DNA from: Ceratothoa steindachneri
Taxonomy: Eukaryota > Arthropoda > Malacostraca > Isopoda > Cymothoidae
Direction of reading: 5' to 3'
Assembly (NCBI GenBank): GCA_963969495.1
Contig: OZ018317.1
Coordinates: 36,673,726-36,737,725, forward strand
Length of the DNA: 64,000 nt
The notes beneath the pieces were generated by a model. That model saw nothing but the letters and a program-made list of their open reading frames with translations. It searched no databases and was not told where the DNA came from. This document shows, piece after piece, positions 23,490-35,382 of this stretch. The position numbers and the translations under genes are program-made. Positions within the stretch are counted from its first letter, which is position 1. Each line of letters starts with the position of its first letter.

Positions 23490-24215
23490 CATACATGTGT
23501 CCTCATTTATCTATCTTCCCTCATCTTGCTTTATGTGTCATCATCTCCCTAGCTTCCCTCATCTTGCTTCATATGTCATATCACCCTATCTTCCCTCATC
23601 TGGCATCACGTGTCCTCTTCTCCCTATCTTCCCTCATCTGGCATCATGTGTCCTCATCTCCGTATCTACCCTCATTTGGCATCATGTTTCATCATCTCCC
23701 GAGTTTTCATAATCTGGCAACACGTATCATCATCTCCCTAGGTTCCCTTATCTGACATCATGTGTCCTCATCTCCATATATCTCCTGATCTGGCATCATG
23801 TGTCCTCTTATCCCTATATTCCCTCATATGGCATCATGTGTCCTCATATCCCTATCTACCCTCATCTGACATCATGTGTTCTCATATCCCTATCTTCCCT
23901 TATCTGACATCATGTGTCCTTATCTCCCTATCTTCCATAATATTGCATCATGTGTCCTCATCTCCTATCTTCCCCCATCTGACATCATGTGTCCTCATCT
24001 CCCTATCTTCCCTCATCTGGCATCATATGTCCTCATGTCCCTATCTCCCTCTATATTGCATCAGGTGTCATCATCCCCCTATCTTCCCTCAGCTGACATC
24101 ATGTGTCCTCAACTCACTATCTTCCCTCATCTGGCATCATGTGTCCTCATCTCCTTAGCTTCCCTCATCTGGCATCATGTTTCCTCCCTATATGTCCTCA
24201 TCTATTCTCCCTTTC
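23490..24215. repeat. 38-bp pyrimidine-rich minisatellite, about 18 units
   Basis: Units built from catcatgtgtcctcatctcc followed by ctatcttccctcatctgg repeat with a 38-bp period. Since 38 is not a multiple of three, three overlapping frames of similar Ser/Pro/His/Leu composition arise; none is a real protein. Confidence 0.92.
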
Positions 24216-24525
24216 TGTTCTGACAATCCTCCCTGTCTTCATATATCCTCTCTATCTGTGCTCATCTGCCCTGCCTACCCTAAATTCCTCTCTGTCCTCA
24301 TCTACCCTTCCTCTCTTTCCTTATCTATCCTTTATTTCTGGTTTCATCGGTCCTCCCTATATGTCCTGATCTGTCTTCTCTCTCTCTCTCTCTCTCTCTC
24401 TGTTCTCATCTATTCTCATCTTTGTCCTCATCTATCTCCTCTCTCTGTCCTTATCCTTTCTCCATCTCTGTCCTCATCTATTTTCCGTATTTGTCCTTCC
24501 TTCTCCACCCCTGACCCCCTTCTCC
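24216..24525. repeat. Pyrimidine-rich tract with (CT)n
   Basis: Degenerate tcctcatctatcct-type words continue from the minisatellite, with a (CT)n run at about 24374-24402. Confidence 0.8.
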
Positions 24526-25129
24526 TCTTGAATATCGAGTTAGGTTATGTATCTCTTAATTCCATTTTTGACACTCGAAATACAGAAGCAAAAAATGAAT
24601 CGAGGTTTTGCCACACCGCACTGCTTTGGGTGCAGTCCTCCTTCGAGAATAATTCTAGGCCTTCTTCAATGAGGAGGTGTGCACAAAAGAACACACAGGC
24701 TCCGAGTAACACAAAAAGTCGAATTTTCTTGCGGTTATCGTTTGCCACATAATCAAGCCAAAGCCGTTTATCCCACGAGTTGAGTTCAGATACATTGTGT
24801 TTGGTTACTGGCCGGATGGGAGCTACAAATTAGGCCAGGTGGACCTTACGGTGGCTGCCATATGTTTTAGCGAGCAGGGATTCAAATCCAAAATTAATAA
24901 TCTATTGGTCATGTTTTCTGATATTATGGCAGAATTTAATGTGTAGAGTCATGGTTTAATTGTAGCATCCGTGGAATTGGGTCAGCATTTTAAGGTTGTT
25001 AAACACAACCGTGGCCACCGTTGAGGCCATCTAGAAAAACCTCAATTTGTGTAAATAAGTGGTAAAAACCGTGCCCCAATTACAAAGGCAAATTTGTGGC
25101 AAAAATCTTTCCATGATTACGAAGGAGCG
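24526..25129. other. Unassigned sequence
   Basis: No domain recognised; overlapping frames on both strands at 24545-24752 give no family match from memory. Confidence 0.35.
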
Positions 25130-25555
25130 AATTTAGTAAAAATAAAAAAATCACCAAGATTACAACATTAAGGTAGCAAAGCAATACTTAAATTACAACT
25201 CTACGATTCCGGAAAAGCAGCGGAAAACATTTAAATAAACTTCAAAGTTAATTAGGTAATCTCTAGGAAATAAAGCAATCTACAGCTAATCACGTAATCT
25301 AGAGTTAATCCGAAAAGCTCTAAGGTAATCGGATAATTTCTAAGGATTTATGTAATGTAATGGCACTTAGGTAATTTTCGAGTTAATCTTAAAAGTTCAA
25401 TGATAATCTATAGATAATCGGGTAATCTAGAAATAATTAGATAATTGATCAGTAATCAGGCAATCTCTATATAATCAAATGATCTATGGGTAATAATATC
25501 GCTTTGATAATTAATTTATGCGGCAACTAATACGCCATCGAGTAGTAAAAGGTAA
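25130..25555. repeat. Degenerate taatc-rich repeat
   Basis: Words such as gtaatct, agataatc and aatcgg recur every 10-25 bases (for example ctaatcacgtaatctagagt, ataatcgggtaatctagaaa). It looks like an old, very diverged minisatellite. Confidence 0.6.
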
Positions 25556-26311
25556 TAACTAATCTACCAGTTCAATCTTACTTGTAATGTCAGGTACGCC
25601 ACCCATCCCTTTAATCGTGACTAGATACCCACATTGGATAATGAAATTGGCATAAAATCAAGATGACAGTCCTTGCAAACCCAAGGGTAGCAGATAACGG
25701 TTAGTATAGCGTTTTTCACGCTATCCTTCGAGGATAGAACCCGTCGGGACCCTTGTGGATGGGTGGGAGTAGCCGTTCCACATAACGGATATGTTGATAT
25801 AGATACCCATTAGACAGGTTTAAGGAGAAAGACGAGTGATATGCGGTGTGTGTGAAGAGCGGAGGAAGGAAGGGACAGCGGATTTGTTGATTTTGAGATT
25901 GGTTAACTCATTTAATTGGTTAATATTACATAATTCCTTTGTTTTATCCTCCTCAGCGTCCTTTGTGTTTAGCAAGACATTCGTAGGGGTCACATTTATA
26001 TCTATAGCATGACTACATAATTTATTTACACGATGATACAGACAAACTTTAATACATGGTAATTTCCAAGGCACAAATTTTCCGACTGATCCTAAAGATT
26101 TCCTTGTCTCTCTCTGATATTTAACCATTTCATTCTATTCATAAAATAACGCCAACCCACTAGATATAATAGATATAAAATCCTTATAAACCGTTTTATC
26201 AAATTAGCTCTGGACCTATTAGCAATCCTTATCCCAACAGTTAGAAGACCCCTTTTCCCATGAAACTAGTGACCCTGTCAAGCGAAAACCATCTTCTCTC
26301 ACTACATATAC
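25556..26311. other. Unassigned sequence with two adjacent hairpins
   Basis: At 25706-25737 the stem atagcg/cgctat is followed at once by ctatcc/ggatag, overlapping by four bases. Upstream tagcagataacggttag has a loose A-box look, so a decayed tRNA-like sequence is possible but weak. A 102-codon minus-strand frame (25820-26128) has no recognised domain. Confidence 0.35.
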
Positions 26312-26346
26312 AAGGGGGGGGAAATAAGTATACGCACACGTCCAAA
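26312..26346 (+). mobile_element. Possible Tc1-like terminal sequence
   Basis: The text acaagggggggg followed by aaataagtatacgcacacg resembles the outer end of Tc1-like elements. A related end, tccggaaatatacgcacacg, lies at 30860-30880. No matching inverted partner or transposase adjoins it. Confidence 0.35.
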
Positions 26347-28360
26347 ATTCAATTTTAATAGACTTTTAACTCATCAAACTTCATGAAATTTACACAATAA
26401 ATGTATATTAATGTACAGTCAAAAATTCTGCACAAAGGATACGCAACTCTCCTGGCCCCGCGCATGTTCAACTAGGACGGCAGGATCGTTCGCGTGTAGA
26501 TGGAAACGACAACTGATGGACGGAATAATGGATGCTCGCGGGGCAAGTTTGAAATAACGTAATTTTGGACATTGACTTTCCTCTTCCTCGTCCTGGCACT
26601 GGCACTGGGAATAGGAGAGATCTGTGGTAAAGATAAGCAAACCCAGTGTGGAGGTAACAATGGGTAGGACTGAAAAAATCCAGTCTCAATGGTTGACATA
26701 GCAACCCTTGCTCACGGTTTGAGGGGTAATTTTACGCTCTAGAAAACCTCACAAGTAACTCTAAACTATGGTTACTTTAACAAGGCTAACTCTTCTTAAG
26801 AGATAATATATGACAACTCAACACCGTCTGTAATACTGCATAAAATGTCTAAGCAAATGTGCAATCCCCTTCATTAAAATACCATAGAAATGAAAATTTA
26901 ATTGGGTGTCGAAATATCCTTCTTGAGTGGCTAAATCATGCCAAAATGCAAAGCTGAATATGTTTTCCGGATATTAAACAAACGCATTTTTCTAAATCTA
27001 TATAAATTTGTCCCGAAGGCACATTCCGCCTCAAAAGAAAGAACAAACAGAGCCATTAACGTTATAGAAAATATGTATTATGAATGAGAATGGCATAACA
27101 TCTTAATTACGCCGCAGAGTGATAATAAAGATTAAAAAAGTAACAACTTTTTCTCCATTTGTCGAAACTCTCAACTCCATGACTCGTTTTGATTGCAAAA
27201 TAAGAGTAAAAATAAACTCAGCCGCTTCCTGGACGCGTTTCTGTCTCATGTTAATTTGCTCATAAGCTACTCCAAGTTTGCTCCGAATAAGAAAGATCTC
27301 ATTACAAAGGAGGGCTCTTAATAGGTTCTAGGATAATTTCGCGTCAACTGGAATCACTTACGGAACAATCGCCCAAGAAAGTTCCATATCTGTTTGGCGC
27401 CGATTGCTTTCAAAAGCGAATGAAAACTCTTTCTCACCATTAAACGCGTATTGATTGGCCTATCAACGCCTCTTGATCCGCGTCTCAGGCCAAATGGCTC
27501 TTCATGATTGGCTGAAACAAAGTGACGTAACGATCTCGGAGATTACTAAGCGATGGGGACTTCGTATTGGCGGCGCTGTCTCATTTTCCGGCTCCTGATG
27601 GGGGAAGCTGAACGCTACACAAAAGAACTGATGGCAGCACAAGAACAATCCATTAAAGGCTGTTCGATGTTGTTCGCATTGTGTGCGCCGTTTCAAATAG
27701 CTGCAGGAAGCCGCACTCATACACAGGACGCGCTATTCATGTGACCTTTAATGATTCTGAATAAGGCAACATGACTTACAAGGCAAAGAAACTGTACTTA
27801 AAGCCGGAGGAAGGGGAGTCAATGGGGAAGGGGGGAGTCAAAGTTAGCAAGTGACGGCGGACAGACAAAAGAATTTGCCCGAGAGAAGAAAAGACACGAA
27901 TTTTTCATTTTCGCTGCGACGATTGAGCGAATCTCAAACTCACGAATAAAGTTGAGGTAAATTTTGATTCAATCTTCTTTTTCTCAAGTTTCTCAATCAA
28001 CTGAAATTATGAGTGAAGAATAGTTTGGTTCTACCATATACGAGATGAGATTTAAGTACCAACTCAACTTTTTTTATTATGGCGAAGTGAGAGTAGCTAC
28101 GCATTTCTATTATTTTGTTATTATTTGTCTATAGCATTTCTGCCAGTAGTTTTCATGCGCGATGACCACATGGAAAGGTCATGTCAAGAATAAGTAGCCA
28201 CATTTTATGCGGTCAAAATGGGTACCTCAAAAGTTCTTATTTTTGCTATTCGTGGAATCTCTCTTTCGAGCATTTTCACTTCCCCCAACATAAGCACTTT
28301 GTCATGTCGCTTCTTCCAACCATACTCAGGCGGAAATCCCCACATTAGTTTCGTTTATAT
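26347..28360. other. Unassigned sequence
   Basis: Frames on both strands are short (under 80 codons) and show no known domain. No repeat structure noted. Confidence 0.35.
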
Positions 28361-28731
28361 AAATAAAAAATAATAAATAAATTAAAGAAATAAAATGTGA
28401 AATAAATTTTAACAAAATAAATAAATAAAAACAAATTTTGAGATGAAGTAAATCAATACATTTTAATAAATAAAAATAAATTCGTAAATTAAATAAATAA
28501 ATGTTTTAATAAATAAATAAATAGATAAATTAACTAACTACTTAACTAAACAAATAAATAAATCAAAAGAAAGAGGATCATGTCAGAATCTAATCAATAC
28601 ATTTTAATAAATAAAAATAAATTCTTAAATTAAATAAATAAATGTTTTTAATAAATAAATAAATAGATAAATTAACTAACCACTTAACTAAACAAATAAA
28701 TAAATCAAAAGAAAGAAGATCATGTCAAGAA
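28361..28731. repeat. (AAAT)n-rich block with a 141-bp tandem duplication
   Basis: Sequence 28451-28591 is repeated at 28592-28731, almost unchanged (from aatcaatacattttaataaa to gaagatcatgtca), inside aaataaataaat-rich DNA. The close match implies a recent duplication. Confidence 0.88.
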
Positions 28732-28814
28732 TAGCGAGTGTAGGTTTGTCATGTCAGGAATACCAACCTTATATTGATGCAAAGGAAAAAAGTATGAATC
28801 GACGTGATCTTCAC

Positions 28815-29128
28815 GGGTCTTTTTCAGAACAGTCCCCGAAGCGAATTAGGCGTTCGAGACTATCGCGAGGCTAAGGTTAAGTTAGGACTGCGATTTTTCA
28901 AAAATGGACAGATTATGAAACTTTCATTATCATCTGCGCGTTGCCGTTGGCACTGTAGTAATTGTGAATGCAATTTCATCTTTAGATTGAGAAAAGACAT
29001 TTGCTCCAAAACCTAACCAAACCTACAGGTTCTACTCTCACTACGAGCCTCCAAAGGTATAGCATAACCTTAACCTCGCGATAGTCTCGAACGCCTAATT
29101 CGTTGCCGGAGCGTTCCGAAAAAGACCC
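28815..29128. mobile_element. Foldback/MITE element, 314 bp, with ~65-bp inverted ends
   Basis: The left arm starts gggtctttttcagaac and includes cgaattaggcgttcgagact then atcgcgaggctaaggtta. The right arm is its inverted copy, ending gttccgaaaaagaccc, with only a few differences. The flanks cttcac (left) and tttcac (right) could be a 5-6 bp target duplication. The centre of about 180 bp has no transposase. I read this as a non-autonomous DNA element; the superfamily is open. Confidence 0.85.
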
Positions 29129-29564
29129 TTTCACTTTAATGAAAGTGAACGGTAAACTAATTTATTAAAAAAAGGAAATTGAGTGGTAATTGCATTATAA
29201 TTAAACTACTCTATTCTTTTCCATCCACATGAAATGTTCTAAATAACCTGGAATAAATTGGCGTTTACATCCTCGCATGTTGTTAATTTCTGGCTCATGT
29301 TTTTCCCAATACAATTCATTATGTTGTGTATCAAAGCCTGTGTGTGGTTTGTCAAAGTCCAAAGAATCGTTGATGGTTAAAATGGGTTATTGGCCTTTCT
29401 CTGGACTCACCATTCGAAAGTGTTTCATGGTTTCTGTGACCAACTACTTCCACATACCCAACTACTGGTAATTAACTAGTGTCTACTAGGCTAAGCACTT
29501 AAAGTGGAATCTAGGGACTCGACCTCGATGGGTGGTTAAAGGATAAACACTCAGCCCTCAATTC

Positions 29565-29850
29565 AAGATCATCAGTTTTAATGCTGAAGGACTTTCTTCA
29601 ACAAAATCCGAACTAATTGAAAACTTGCACGATAACTTCTTATGTCTGCGAAACTCATAAGGACTCAGTACCGCAAAAAATATACGCCCGAGACCAGTCC
29701 ATCATTCTTAAAAGCAGAAATCTCTGTTGGTGGACGAGGGATTTTTCAGGAAGAAACTATACAGACATAGCCCAAATTTCTAAGACTAGTATATTTTTTC
29801 ATATAAGAAAGTTAATAGAACTAATCAAACGTTGCATTTTGTTTTAGGAT
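29565..29850 (+). pseudogene. LINE endonuclease N-terminal fragment
   Basis: Across two frames the plus strand reads IISFNAEGLSSTKSELIENL, then CETHKDSVPQKIYARDQSII, then GGRGIF and NYTDIAQISK. This follows the start of the apurinic-type endonuclease of non-LTR retrotransposons (an N-terminal WNxxGL-like motif and the catalytic QETH motif, here CETH). About 90 residues are recognisable before similarity ends. Frameshifts make it dead. It is a separate piece from the LINE C-terminal fragments at 3.5 and 46.5 kb. Confidence 0.7.
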
Positions 29851-29884
29851 GCTTTTATCCTAATTTTAAGTTGAAATACACAGA

Positions 29885-30835
29885 AACATTGAGCCTAAAC
29901 GCATTTTATTAATAAATATACATAGTTATTGATGCACGCAATCAATATTTACAATGATCCTTGTTCTTCAGGACCGCCTTAATTCTTTTTGGTATGCTGT
30001 AAACATAATTTATGATGATATCTTGGCTAATATTACTTCATTTTTGTTCACTAATTACCTAGATCTGCTTAGAATTGGATGCGATCTGTTTATCAATCGC
30101 CAGTTTGATTATCGCACACAAATTATCAGTTGGGTTCAAATATAACGCATTCCTGGGTACAAGTGCCAAAGGTTCGATGTTAATTTCAGTCAAGAACTTT
30201 GTTATTGTTTTACTCTTTGACAAGGTGCGCCATCATGCTTAAAATACACTTGTCATCACTAAATTGGTCTAGAACTTTGGGGAAATGGTGCTGATAAAGC
30301 AAGTTTTGTTACCATTTTGAGCTCATGGAGGTATTCTTGGCTTAAATTGTTATTATTCTCGTTCTCTTAGATGAGAAGCAGCCCCAGACTTGGAGAATGT
30401 CCGGATGCTTCATCTTGGGTATGACACAGGACTCGTAAACGCGCTTCCCTTTTCTTCTCCTAACGAGCTATCTTCCAGAACCTCCAAACATAAGGAATGG
30501 AGCTTTATCAGAGAAAATATCTTTGCTCCATTCTTAATCAGTCCATTTTCCACATTTCTTACGAAAAGAAAGCCTCTCCGTAATGTTCTTTTCGGTGATA
30601 TGAGGCTTCTTCGCATGGCTCTTCGCCTCAGTGTACGCGCTGAAGAGTTCACGTATGCATTTTTATAATCATGAGCAGGTTTGGCATTGGAAACAACCCG
30701 ATCCTTGAGCAGAGACCTTACCAGGAGGTGATCTTGGCGTTCATTTGAAGCTCATGGGCGTCTAGAACACCTCTTCACATGAGTGTAACCAGGCTTTTTA
30801 AAATTATTAGTGGTCCTAAAGATTCTTCTCATTGA
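29885..30835 (-). pseudogene. Tc1-like transposase remnant
   Basis: Minus-strand frames give SDKAPFLMFGGSGR, then RRRKGKRVYESCVIPKMKHP and LQVWGCFS. These match the Tc1 catalytic core (SDESxFxxFG, then VKHGGGSIMVWGCFS). Near the C-terminus INYVYSIPKRIKAVLKNKDH matches the Tc1 end (LVDSMPRRxxAVIKNKG). The first catalytic Asp is present in SDK. The DxN and DLNPIE motifs are eroded, and stops and frame changes are many. Inverted ends are not identified. Confidence 0.75.
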
Positions 30836-30917
30836 TGCAATATGTCGAAGTATGGCCCAGTGTCCGGAAATATACGCACACGGGCTCTAAGGTGGGCTAA
30901 GCAAGGCCACAAATGTT

Positions 30918-31560
30918 ATTGTTCTGTCGAGTGTGATGTCCAGCTCTTCCATGGCTTGCGACCGTCATTAAACAATTCTCGGGAGAGAACGTCGTTGAAT
31001 CGAACTCCTTTCGTGGAAGTGCTGTCTAACAAAATCTGTCAGTAATCCTTGGGAGGGTGCATATATACCCGGAGTTCTCCACAACAGGGAGAAAGAGAGA
31101 GGCCTTCTCGAACCCTCGTTATCGGCCGGGACAACCGAGCGTCTCCTTGCAGGGAAGTGTAAGAGGCAGGGATCAGCGGATCAGATGGATGACCAGCGGC
31201 TGGAGCCATAAAAGTTATTCTAGGCGAACCTAAAAAATAGATGAGTAATCTCCCGACCCGGGGGAGGGAAAGGGAGATTGAGACGGCGGGGAGGTAGCCT
31301 TCAATTTCAGCGTCATGCCTCAGTGTGAATTTCTCAGTGACCATCTTGCGGCAAGTCCAAAAAGGGTGAAGTCGGAGGGGAGAGGGCGAGTAACTGCTCG
31401 CTTTCTCTCCCAAGTAATATCTTAGGAGGTGGGGAAGTACTATTATTTTAGCGGAGCCCTCTACACAATACCTTTGACAACAATTTTCTTCCATTTCAGG
31501 TAAGTTTCGTGCAGGCCGACAATAGTTGCCTGCTTTTTTACCCAAAAAGAGAACCATTTC
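30918..31560 (+). repeat. Dispersed repeat, copy 1 (~640 bp), inverted relative to copy 2 at 63 kb
   Basis: From gagtgtgatgtccagctctt to about 31500 this sequence matches the reverse complement of 63040-63655. The shared order includes gcgaccgtca, a cttgggagggtgcatatata stretch, gtatcggcc-type words, ggatcagcgg, and tttctcagtgaccatctt-like words. The conserved gtgcatatataccc (31050) could be a TATA-type promoter. A 172-codon minus-strand frame (31039-31557) is not kept in the other copy as one frame, so coding is doubtful. It could be an LTR or the end of an unrecognised element. Confidence 0.75.
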
Positions 31561-32240
31561 TGGAATTGAAAAAGATTCAGATATTTGTTTTTACAAAAAA
31601 AAATAGATTATAATTACACATCATTCATTTAACCCATATTTGTCATCATTTTGCCATTTTGATTGAATAGCAAAGCTCCGGGGAATGAAATTTGCCTCTT
31701 ACAGGCACAGGAGCAGAGCGCGATTTTGGATTCAGCGAAGGAATGCAGTTGTTTTTTCTTATTATTTTTGCAATGCTGAGTTTTTAGTAAACTTGCAATT
31801 ATTTAAATATTAGAACATTTTAAAAACAAATGATAAAATAAAATATATATCAACCTCAAAACCTTTGGTCATGACTGTACACATTAAAATCATGTCACTG
31901 TATAAGTCCCGACTACTCTATTTAGGTAGACTCGATCTCATGACTGGAAACAATGCTTGTCATGTTGTCGAATACTTCAACAGCCACAGAAGCATTTAGA
32001 GATGCAGGGAAGCATTATAAAACCTCTACTCCTAAACTTTAATGGTAAATAAATGTTATGAAAAAACAAAAACAAACCTGAATAAATGATACCCCAAGTC
32101 TTTTTCCTTTATTTTTATAATTCCCTACTGGTTTTTAATCTCTGTATCTCAATGGTGACCATATTGGGTCAAGTCAGGATAAAACTAAAACCTTTTACAT
32201 CAAATTCCAACCTCCGCCAGGTTGACATGATTGAGACATG
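31561..32240. other. Unassigned AT-rich sequence
   Basis: No feature supported. Confidence 0.35.
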
Positions 32241-32681
32241 ACATAAAAAGTCCTAATTCCGTTTCCGATTCCAATGCCGAATCCGATTCTTCCATTTGAA
32301 ATAAAAATTTGCTTATAGACGAAGAAGAAAAGGGTATATTGTTTAAAATAATTCTGTTTAGTTCTGTATAATTATAAAAAATGGCGTTTAAGGTCACATT
32401 AGCTCTTTTAAGCTCTGTAAACTCAGCGGGGCCATCCTCTTCAACAACATCTGTATTTAGTGATGCATTACAAGAGGCTAGAGATAAATAAGAATCTTAG
32501 AACAGAAATTAAAATCTAAAAATTTACAAGCTTTAATTGCCCCCCAAATTTAACTATAAACTGTCAACCCTTTCTTAAAATAAAAAAAAATACTTCATAT
32601 TATTTTTAGAAATGGAAGAACACTAACAATATTTACACTCATGAAAGTAAATATTTATCAATCAAAATGATACCTAATAAA

Positions 32682-34675
32682 TTACTCATAATCAAAATCG
32701 ATCATCATGTGATTATAATGCAGAAACATCAGCCTTTCTCCAGTATCAGCGTGAATTATATTCCTCTTAGGAGAATAGAGTATTCCTCCAATACTAAAAA
32801 CCCTTTCACTTTCCATGCAAGAAGGTGGTGCACTTAGATATTTCCTAGCAAAAAGGGTCATCTCTTGAAAGGAATTTAGATTTGCTAACCACCAATTTAA
32901 TGGATCAGCAGTATTCTTAATGATGCTTAAGATTTAGTATCGAATCATTTCCATATGGTATTGTTGATGTTTTCATCATTTTGGGTCATCTTTCTTTGCT
33001 TCAGTCTTTTGGCTATCTTTCTTTTTTGTTTTAGTTCTCAAAAATAAATTGCAAAATTGAATTTAAAGTCATTTTCATTTTCAAGTTCACTATCACTCTT
33101 GCTATGAACTGATTGAGATAATTCTGAATCTTGTGATAGGAGGGATCGAAACTGCTTGCCTATTTCTTGTAAAATAAATATCTTCAACCATCCACCTTTC
33201 AAGAATTTCTTGAAACCTTTTGACCATTATTTTCTTGTTCAATAAATTTAGTTTTAGAGCGAGGATCAAGATATTTTGCAATTATTAGTTTTTCATCAAT
33301 GGAGTACAAGCCAAAGCTTTACTTAATAGAAGCTTGCCATGCTGATAATGTTAAACCAAGTCCTTCAAAGAGTCCTTTTTCTTCTCCTTTTTCAATAAAC
33401 TAACAAATTACTTCCATGTTTCGAATTATGGTTGAAGAATGTGCATTACGGCTACTTAAGAACTTTGTACAATCTTCGAAATGTTGAAATATCTTTAGAA
33501 GTCTTTCTAAGATTTTCTATTGATTGTTTCAAGACATGGTGGCATTGAATATTCACTACAAAATAAAATAAGAACATTTATTTTTGTTCATGGATTCTAG
33601 AAAGCATGTAGTACTGACTATTCCATCTAGTTTTGATAATTTGCATAAATTGATGCTGTGGAACATTTAAATTCCTCTGACATTCTGTGTACTTTGCAAA
33701 TGCTGAAGGTGAAAGATTGAAATCATCTATGAATTGTTTGCAAATTACTATTATATCTTTCATATACCTTTGTTCAAAAATAACATCATTCCGAACTAAT
33801 TAAAAAATATGAAGAAAGCAGGAATAGACTAAAAACCTGCTTGCTCAACTCCTGCATTAACTCTCACAATGACATGCACTTTCTTAGCTGGAATTTCAAA
33901 TTAAGTCATTGCATTTGATAAAGTTAAAATGATATTGGATGCTGTGTGTGATTTAATAAAAGGTGCAACTCTAATAATGGCATTTTTTGCTCATAATTAT
34001 CATTAATCCAATCGGCGGTTAAAATAAGTAAAAAAAGGTTTGAAGTATCTGCTATCCATCCATCAAATGTAAAAGATATATATTGAGCAAAGTTAATTGC
34101 GTCTTGTAGTTTTGCTTTCACATTGTTGTATATATCTTGAATAATTTGGTCTTTAACATATTTCCTAGAAGGGATTTTATAATTTGGACAGAGATGATTC
34201 AAGAGACTATTAAAACCAATATTTTCTACTATCGAGATCGGTTGAAGATCAACTGCTATCATCTCTCTTATAAATTTATGAATGCTTTTTGCTCTCTGAT
34301 CATTTATATTCCATATTTTACTTCGAGAAAGAGCTTCGTGTAATGTTGTTTGCCTTGAAGATCCAAGGGTAAGTTTTTCCCTTTTTATGATGTACTACTT
34401 TCACTTACCAATCTTTTCTTCTCTTGTTCTTTCTTTTCTTTTTCACTTTCTTCTTCTAATTCCTTAATATGCTTTGTTCTTAAATGCTTAAACATATTGG
34501 TTGTTCTGTAACCACCAGGTTTGGAGCCTCTATATAGTGAGCTATTACATATTTGACAAATCGCCTTTGAATCATCTTGATCAGAATTTTTAAATAGTTT
34601 GGAAGTTAAACTCTTTGGTTTGAGAACCGCAAGATATGGATGAGTATTTTTGCTTGTAGATTCATTGGATGCCAT
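32682..34675 (-). pseudogene. hAT transposase with BED zinc finger, nearly full length, broken
   Basis: On the minus strand it starts MASNESTSKNTHPYL at 34675. A BED finger follows (CQIC, then HLRTKH) with a charged Glu/Lys tail. A second block (34262-33924) reads MIAVDLQPISIVENIGFNSL then YKIPSRKYVKDQI and SFTFDGWIADTSN, with the first catalytic Asp. A third block (33763-33578) has QIIKTRWNSQYYML, the TRWNS motif. The C-terminal dimerisation region has PLNWWLANL, ARKYLSAPPS, SERVFSIGG and HADTGERLMFLHYN, ending at a TAA at 32682-32684. The blocks are interrupted by stops and frameshifts in between. The conserved blocks are clean, so this copy is younger than the hAT remnants at 11 and 58 kb and belongs to another hAT group. 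Confidence 0.9.
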
Positions 34676-35136
34676 AATGAAGGTAAGCTAGAAGGAATAA
34701 AAGTAATACTCGTAGAGTATTTAACAAAATATTTTATCTGATGAATTTGTGAATTAAATATAATATCAGAATTAATAGATAAAATAATATAACAATTTAT
34801 TGGTGAATAAATTTTTTTAAGTAATTGAGTGTTAAATAATTACTTACCTAAATTGATCAAGGATGTTTTATTATAATACGGATATTAATTATAAAGTTAT
34901 AGTGTCAAAATATTTTATGATGATGATTGATGATATTAATGAAATGTTAAGAACTTGTAACCCCAAAAATATTGTTCTTAAAAAGAAAATAGCTGATCAC
35001 AAGCTGTTTTACTTATACATATATTAAAATATTTAAATTAATATGAATCGTTTTCAAGAATCGTAAATCTCATAGAAAATCTTACGATTCCGATGCCAGT
35101 GCCGATTCCTAAAAAATCAACGATTTTTACGATTCT

Positions 35137-35169
35137 CGATTCCGATTCCGATTAATCGTCCCATCACTG
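35137..35169 (-). mobile_element. Terminal sequence of the hAT element
   Basis: On the minus strand the end reads cagtgatgggacgattaatc followed by ggaatcggaatc, a CAGTG start typical of hAT ends. It lies about 460 bp upstream of the transposase start. Similar gattccgatgcc words occur at 32260-32294 in the same orientation rather than inverted, so the other true end is not placed. Confidence 0.65.
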
Positions 35170-35378
35170 AAACATACCCAATCTAGTTTAACATCGACTA
35201 AGGTACGAGATAGTGTTTGCACCGTGGTAGGCCCTACCCCTAGAGAAGTGCAAGTGAAATGATTCTTCTTTGTAAGTTGCTCGGGTTTTTTTTATTCAAT
35301 GTGTTCCTAGGACTCATGTATGCATACATCTTGATGTGTCCTCTTCCAACTGTCAAATAGTCGGTGTCGTGGGATAGC

Positions 35379-35382
<4 letters not shown>

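Noticed and set aside
25820..26128. 102-codon frame on the minus strand as a small host gene
   Set aside because: No domain, no supporting splice or promoter signals that I can defend, and no repeat or conservation evidence.
31039..31557. 172-codon minus-strand frame in dispersed repeat copy 1
   Set aside because: The second copy does not keep this frame open, no domain is recognised, and the region looks like non-coding terminal sequence.
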